From CAIKZZ01 sp035524595 (GTDB lineage: Bacteria > Pseudomonadota > Gammaproteobacteria > Steroidobacterales > Steroidobacteraceae): a DNA stretch of 64,000 bases. The position numbers were made by a program, and so were the translations under genes. The stretch lies in the NCBI GenBank assembly GCA_035524595.1, contig DATKOP010000020.1, positions 75,315-139,314 of the forward strand. Direction: 5' to 3'. Positions 60,435 through 64,000 of this stretch are shown one piece after another. How positions within the stretch are numbered: the first letter of the stretch is position 1; each line of letters begins with the position of its first letter. The notes beneath the pieces are model-generated. The model was not told the DNA's origin, did no database searches, and saw only the letters and a list, made by a program, of their open reading frames with translations.

Positions 60435-61166
60435 GTGCTCCATCTGCTGACCGACCCGTCCGCCTGGCTCTCCTTCGTCACGCTGACGGTGCTCGAGATC
60501 GTACTCGGCATCGACAACATCGTGTTCCTCGCGATCCTGGTGTCGCGGCTGCCGCCGGAGCGGCAGCGCGCCGCGCGCATCGGCGGCCTGGCGCTCGCGA
60601 TGCTGACGCGGATCGCGCTGCTGCTGTCGATCACCTGGCTGATCGCGCTGCGCGCGCCGCTGTTCGCGGCCTTCGGCCAGGAGGTCTCGAGCCGCGACCT
60701 GGTGCTGTTCCTCGGCGGCCTGTTCCTGCTGTGGAAGAGCGTGCTCGAGATCCACGCCAGCATCGAGGGGCCGGCGGCGCGGCCGGCGCGCCGGGTCAAG
60801 TCGCGGCGCCTGTTCGTGGCGGTGATCGTGCAGATCGCGCTGATCGACATCATCTTCTCGATCGACTCGGTGTTCACCGCGGTCGGCCTCGCGCAGCACG
60901 TCGAGATCATGGTCGCGGCGATCGTGATCGCGGTGCTGTTCATGATGTTCGTCGCCCGCGGCGTCAGCGCCTTCATCGAGCGCCACCCGACGATCAAGGT
61001 GCTGGCGCTCGCGTTCCTGATCCTGATCGGCGTGGCGCTGATCGCCGACGCCTTCGAGTTCCACATCCCGAAGGGCTACCTGTACTTCGCGATGGCCTTC
61101 TCGGTCGGCGTCGAGATGATCAACCTGAAGGTGCGCGGCCGCAGCGCGCCGCCGCCGCAGCCATGA
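60435..61166 (+). CDS. TerC-family integral membrane protein
   Basis: Membrane protein of 243 residues with about seven helices. The family core is LTVLEIVLGIDNIVFLAILVSRLP near the start, with the acidic Glu-Asp pair in membrane, and IVQIALIDIIFSIDSVFTAVGLAQH in the middle. TerC relatives act in Mn2+ export or tellurite response; the precise role here is unknown. The start is a GTG (60435) 18 bases after secF, so it may read through from the sec operon. Ends 10 bases before kup. Confidence 0.88.
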   Translation: MLHLLTDPSAWLSFVTLTVLEIVLGIDNIVFLAILVSRLPPERQRAARIGGLALAMLTRIALLLSITWLIALRAPLFAAFGQEVSSRDLVLFLGGLFLLWKSVLEIHASIEGPAARPARRVKSRRLFVAVIVQIALIDIIFSIDSVFTAVGLAQHVEIMVAAIVIAVLFMMFVARGVSAFIERHPTIKVLALAFLILIGVALIADAFEFHIPKGYLYFAMAFSVGVEMINLKVRGRSAPPPQP

Positions 61167-61176
61167 GCGGCGCCGC

Positions 61177-63105
61177 ATGAGCGCCGCCGGCAGCGGCGAG
61201 GCGAACGGCCTGCCGGTCGAGCGCTACGGTGCCGGGCCCGGCCACGGCGGGCCGCTGCACGTGCTCGCGCTCGGCGCGCTCGGCGTCGTGTTCGGCGACA
61301 TCGGCACGAGCCCCCTGTACGCCTTCAAGACCTGCCTGACCGCGGTCGGGCCGCTCGGCACGGCGCCGGCCGCCGTGCTCGGCGTGCTGTCGCTGATCTT
61401 CTGGGCGATCACGCTCGTGGTCACGGTCAAGTACGTCGGCCTCGTGCTCAGGGCCGACAACCGCGGCGAGGGCGGGGTGCTGGCGCTGACCGCGCTCGTG
61501 GTCACCGAGGGCCGGGCGCGCTTCCCGGTGCTGCTCGCGGCCCTCGGGCTCGCCGGCTGCGCCTTCTTCTACGGCGACGGCACGATCACGCCGGCGGTGT
61601 CGGTGCTGTCGGCGATCGAGGGCCTCGAGATCGCGAACCAGGACCTCGCCGAGTACGTGGTGCCGCTGTCGGTCGCCGTGCTGCTGGTGCTGTTCGCCGT
61701 CCAGCGCCGCGGCACCGGCAGCATCGGCGGCCTGTTCGGGCCGGTGATGCTGGTCTGGTTCCTGGTCATCGCCGCGCTCGGCGTCGTGCAGATCGCGGGC
61801 CACCCGGAGGTGCTGCTCGCGGTCAACCCGGCCTACGCCGTGCTGTTCCTGCTGCGCCACCCGGCGATCGGTGGCACGGTGCTCGCCGCCGTGTTCCTGG
61901 CCGTCACCGGCGGCGAGGCCCTGTACGCCGATCTCGGACACTTCGGCCGGCGCCCGATCCGGCTCGTCTGGTACGGGCTCGTCTGGCCGTCGCTGACGCT
62001 CAACTATTTCGGCCAGGGCGCGCTGGTGCTCGGCGACGCGGCGGCGGCCGACAACCCGTTCTACCTGCTGGCGCCCGACCGGCTGCTGATCCCGCTGGTG
62101 GTGCTGGCCACCGCCGCGACCATCATCGCCTCGCAGGCGGTGATCTCCGGCGTGTTTTCGATGACGCAGCAGGCGCTGCAGCTCGGCTTCCTGCCGCGCA
62201 TGAAGGTGTCGCAGACCTCGGCGACCTCGATCGGCCAGATCTACGTGCCGGTCGTGAACGCGATCCTGTGCGCGGCGACCGTCGGCCTGGTGCTGTATTT
62301 CAGATCCTCGGAGCGCCTCGCCAACGCCTACGGCATCGCGGTCGTGTGCACGATGCTGATCACCGCGCTGTTGCTCGACGTGCTGCTGAAGGGCCGCGGC
62401 CTGACCGACGTGCGCAGCCGCTGGCTGCTGGCGCTGGCACTGCCGCTCGGCGCCATCGACCTCGTGTTCCTGTCGTCGAACATCGAGAAGATCCCGCACG
62501 GCGGCTTCTTTCCGCTGCTGTTCGGCCTCGCGGTGTTCGTGACGATGCGCACCTGGATGCGCGGCCGCGCCGTGGTCAGCGAGCAGATGCGCCGCCAGGA
62601 GCGGCCGGTGAAGGGCTTCCTCGAGGAGCTCGGCCGCCAGCCGCCGCAGCAGGTGCCGGGCACGGCGGTGTTCCTCACCAGCAACAGCGACGCCGTGCCG
62701 CGCACGCTCGCGCGCAACGTGCGCTACAACGGCGTGCTGCACGAGCACACGGTGCTGATGTCGGTGGTCACCGAGCGCATCCCGCGCGTGCCGCGCGGCG
62801 GCCGCCTCAAGGTCAGCCGGCTGGCGCCGCAGCTGTGGCGGGTCGAGGCGCACGTCGGCTTCATGGAGCGGCCGAACGTGCCGAAGCTGCTGCGCGAGGC
62901 GGAGCGCCTCGGACTCGGCTTTCGGACCGACAACGCGACATATTTCCTCGGCCGCGACGACGTCGTGGTCGCGAGCCCGCGCGGCATGGCACGCTGGCGC
63001 AAGAGCCTGTTCCTGTTCCTGTCCCGCAACGCCGAATTCGCCGGCGCCCACTTCGGCATCCCGCCCGAACGGATCATCGAGCTCGGCGGTCAGGTCCAGA
63101 TCTGA
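61177..63105 (+). CDS. kup: Low-affinity potassium transporter Kup
   Basis: K+ uptake protein of 642 residues. The Kup signature GVVFGDIGTSPLYAFKTCL (about residues 35-53) is followed by AGCAFFYGDGTITPAVSVLSAIEGLEI, GGEALYADLGHFGRRPI and VISGVFSMTQQALQLGFLP; about 12 spans and a cytoplasmic C-terminal tail (from about residue 460). Complete and of normal length. Its ATG overlaps no coding region but follows TerC closely. Confidence 0.96.
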   Translation: MSAAGSGEANGLPVERYGAGPGHGGPLHVLALGALGVVFGDIGTSPLYAFKTCLTAVGPLGTAPAAVLGVLSLIFWAITLVVTVKYVGLVLRADNRGEGGVLALTALVVTEGRARFPVLLAALGLAGCAFFYGDGTITPAVSVLSAIEGLEIANQDLAEYVVPLSVAVLLVLFAVQRRGTGSIGGLFGPVMLVWFLVIAALGVVQIAGHPEVLLAVNPAYAVLFLLRHPAIGGTVLAAVFLAVTGGEALYADLGHFGRRPIRLVWYGLVWPSLTLNYFGQGALVLGDAAAADNPFYLLAPDRLLIPLVVLATAATIIASQAVISGVFSMTQQALQLGFLPRMKVSQTSATSIGQIYVPVVNAILCAATVGLVLYFRSSERLANAYGIAVVCTMLITALLLDVLLKGRGLTDVRSRWLLALALPLGAIDLVFLSSNIEKIPHGGFFPLLFGLAVFVTMRTWMRGRAVVSEQMRRQERPVKGFLEELGRQPPQQVPGTAVFLTSNSDAVPRTLARNVRYNGVLHEHTVLMSVVTERIPRVPRGGRLKVSRLAPQLWRVEAHVGFMERPNVPKLLREAERLGLGFRTDNATYFLGRDDVVVASPRGMARWRKSLFLFLSRNAEFAGAHFGIPPERIIELGGQVQI

Positions 63106-63141
63106 GGGCGCCGTGCTTGCCGGCGCCGGTCCGGCCGTGCC

Positions 63142-63147
63142 TACAAT
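63142..63147 (+). promoter_or_regulatory. -10 hexamer before the permease gene
   Basis: TACAAT, close to consensus, 25 bases before the permease ATG. TTGCCG at 63117-63122 is a possible -35 at a long 19-base spacing. Confidence 0.45.
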
Positions 63148-63171
63148 CGGCAAAACCTCCGGGGGGAGTTC

Positions 63172-64000
63172 ATGAACCTGCGCATCAAGCCGCTCGACGA
63201 GATCCTTGCGACCGCCGAGAAGAAGTCGCTGCACCGCTCGCTCGGGGCGTTCCAGCTGACCATGCTCGGCGTCGGCGCCATCATCGGCACCGGTATCTTC
63301 GTGCTGACCGCCGAGGCGGCCCAGAAGGCCGGCCCGGGCATGATGGTCTCGTTCGTGATCGCCGGCTTCGTGTGCGCGGTGACCGCGCTCTGCTACGCCG
63401 AGATGGCCTCGATGATCCCGGTCTCCGGCTCCGCCTACACCTACTCGTACGCGGTGCTCGGCGAGCTGCTCGCGTGGATCGTCGGCTGGGCGCTGATCCT
63501 CGAGTACGCGATCGCCGGCAGCACCGTCGCGGTCGGCTGGTCGGGGTACATGGCGGGGCTGCTGAGGAATCTGCACGAGCTCGTGCCGTTCCTGCCGAAC
63601 GTCAGCATCCCCGACGCCTGGGTGCTCGGGCCCTTCGACGGCGGCATCATCAACGTGCCGGCGCTGATCATCTCGCTGCTGATCACTTGGCTGCTCGTGC
63701 TCGGCACCAAGGAGAGCGCCTACGTCAATTCGATCCTGGTGTCGATCAAGGTGGTCGCGCTCACGGTCTTCATCGCGCTCGCGCTGCCGGTGCTGAACGC
63801 CAAGAACTTCACGCCGTTCGCCCCGAACGGCTTCATCGGCAAGACCGGCGTCGGCGCGGCGGCGGCCTCCATCTTCTTCGCCTACGTCGGCTTCGACGCG
63901 GTCTCGACCGCGGCCGAGGAGACCAAGAACCCGAACCGCAACATCCCGATCGGCCTCATCGGGTCACTGGCGATCTGCACGGTGTTCTACCTGCTGGTCG
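63172..64000 (+). CDS. Cationic amino-acid transporter-like APC permease (3' end cut by window edge)
   Basis: N-terminal 276 residues of an APC-superfamily permease, CAT subfamily (arginine/lysine/ornithine-type carriers, substrate unproven). It has SLGAFQLTMLGVGAIIGTGIFVL (first helix with the GxG substrate loop), ALCYAEMASMIPVSGSAYTYSY and FFAYVGFDAVSTAAEETKNPNRNIP. GGGGGGAG precedes ATG 63172. Six or so helices are seen; the remainder lies to the right of the window. Confidence 0.9.
   Translation, partial: MNLRIKPLDEILATAEKKSLHRSLGAFQLTMLGVGAIIGTGIFVLTAEAAQKAGPGMMVSFVIAGFVCAVTALCYAEMASMIPVSGSAYTYSYAVLGELLAWIVGWALILEYAIAGSTVAVGWSGYMAGLLRNLHELVPFLPNVSIPDAWVLGPFDGGIINVPALIISLLITWLLVLGTKESAYVNSILVSIKVVALTVFIALALPVLNAKNFTPFAPNGFIGKTGVGAAAASIFFAYVGFDAVSTAAEETKNPNRNIPIGLIGSLAICTVFYLLV

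Overview
The window is a chromosomal segment of a very G+C-rich (about three quarters G+C by eye) Gram-negative proteobacterium. The gene set fits an aerobic, respiring heterotroph: an outer-membrane porin, a Tat/Sec-type envelope, ETF-ubiquinone oxidoreductase, a large NAD-dependent glutamate dehydrogenase, branched-chain acyl-CoA catabolism, queA-tgt-yajC-secD-secF, and xerD next to dsbC. The xerD-dsbC pairing and the giant glutamate dehydrogenase lean towards Gammaproteobacteria, but the small metal-binding protein and the porin have betaproteobacterial relatives, so the class is an inference only. No insertion sequence, prophage, CRISPR array, rRNA or plasmid function was seen; this looks like core chromosome.

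Layout. 1-4404 (minus strand): a tightly overlapping molybdenum-cofactor operon, a small secreted protein then moeA-moaA-moaC-mobA-moaD-moaE (moaE runs off the left edge). 4535-6861 (plus): an MBL-fold hydrolase and a tandem ABC ATPase of the ModF type. 6932-12896: a dicarboxylate/amino-acid symporter, a PhzF-like enzyme, a PnuC-type transporter coupled to an APH-fold kinase, a 2Fe-2S ferredoxin, a TetR regulator and gpmA. 13027-21792: the giant glutamate dehydrogenase coupled to a MarR regulator, an orphan amino-acid binding protein and a secreted phospholipase C-like phosphoesterase. 21978-26676: zapE, acetoacetyl-CoA synthetase, an agmatinase-family ureohydrolase and a glutathione S-transferase.

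26781-33160 is a leucine-degradation locus: a GntR/FCD regulator and isovaleryl-CoA dehydrogenase diverge from the liuB-liuC-liuD genes, with a perfect GntR-type palindrome between them. 33157-37559 is a molybdate/metal envelope cluster: modA and a porin diverge from a 226-bp region carrying two ModE-like boxes, followed by a small secreted protein, an SmbP-like small metal-binding protein and a one-domain ModE-like regulator. 37581-48869 continues acyl-CoA metabolism: ETF-QO, a pair of M16 peptidases, two short-chain dehydrogenases, a thiolase, and a fused B12-dependent acyl-CoA mutase (IcmF) divergent from the thiolase.

48877-64000 is housekeeping and envelope: plsC, xerD, dsbC, the FdxA ferredoxin, a NUDIX hydrolase, tRNA-Leu(CAA), an ECF sigma/anti-sigma/PDZ operon, queA-tgt-yajC-secD-secF, a TerC-family protein, kup, and the start of a cationic amino-acid permease.

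Themes. Acyl-CoA dehydrogenase electrons would reach quinone through ETF-QO; leucine would end in acetoacetate, which the acetoacetyl-CoA synthetase and thiolase could recover. The most interesting unexplained structure is the pair of ModE-like boxes that put a porin under apparent molybdate control next to small metal-handling secreted proteins. A second is the GntR operator at the leucine locus, where MerR or TetR regulators are usually reported. A genome-scale oddity is the strong use of CTC-AGG for Leu-Arg, with CTC-CGN nearly absent.
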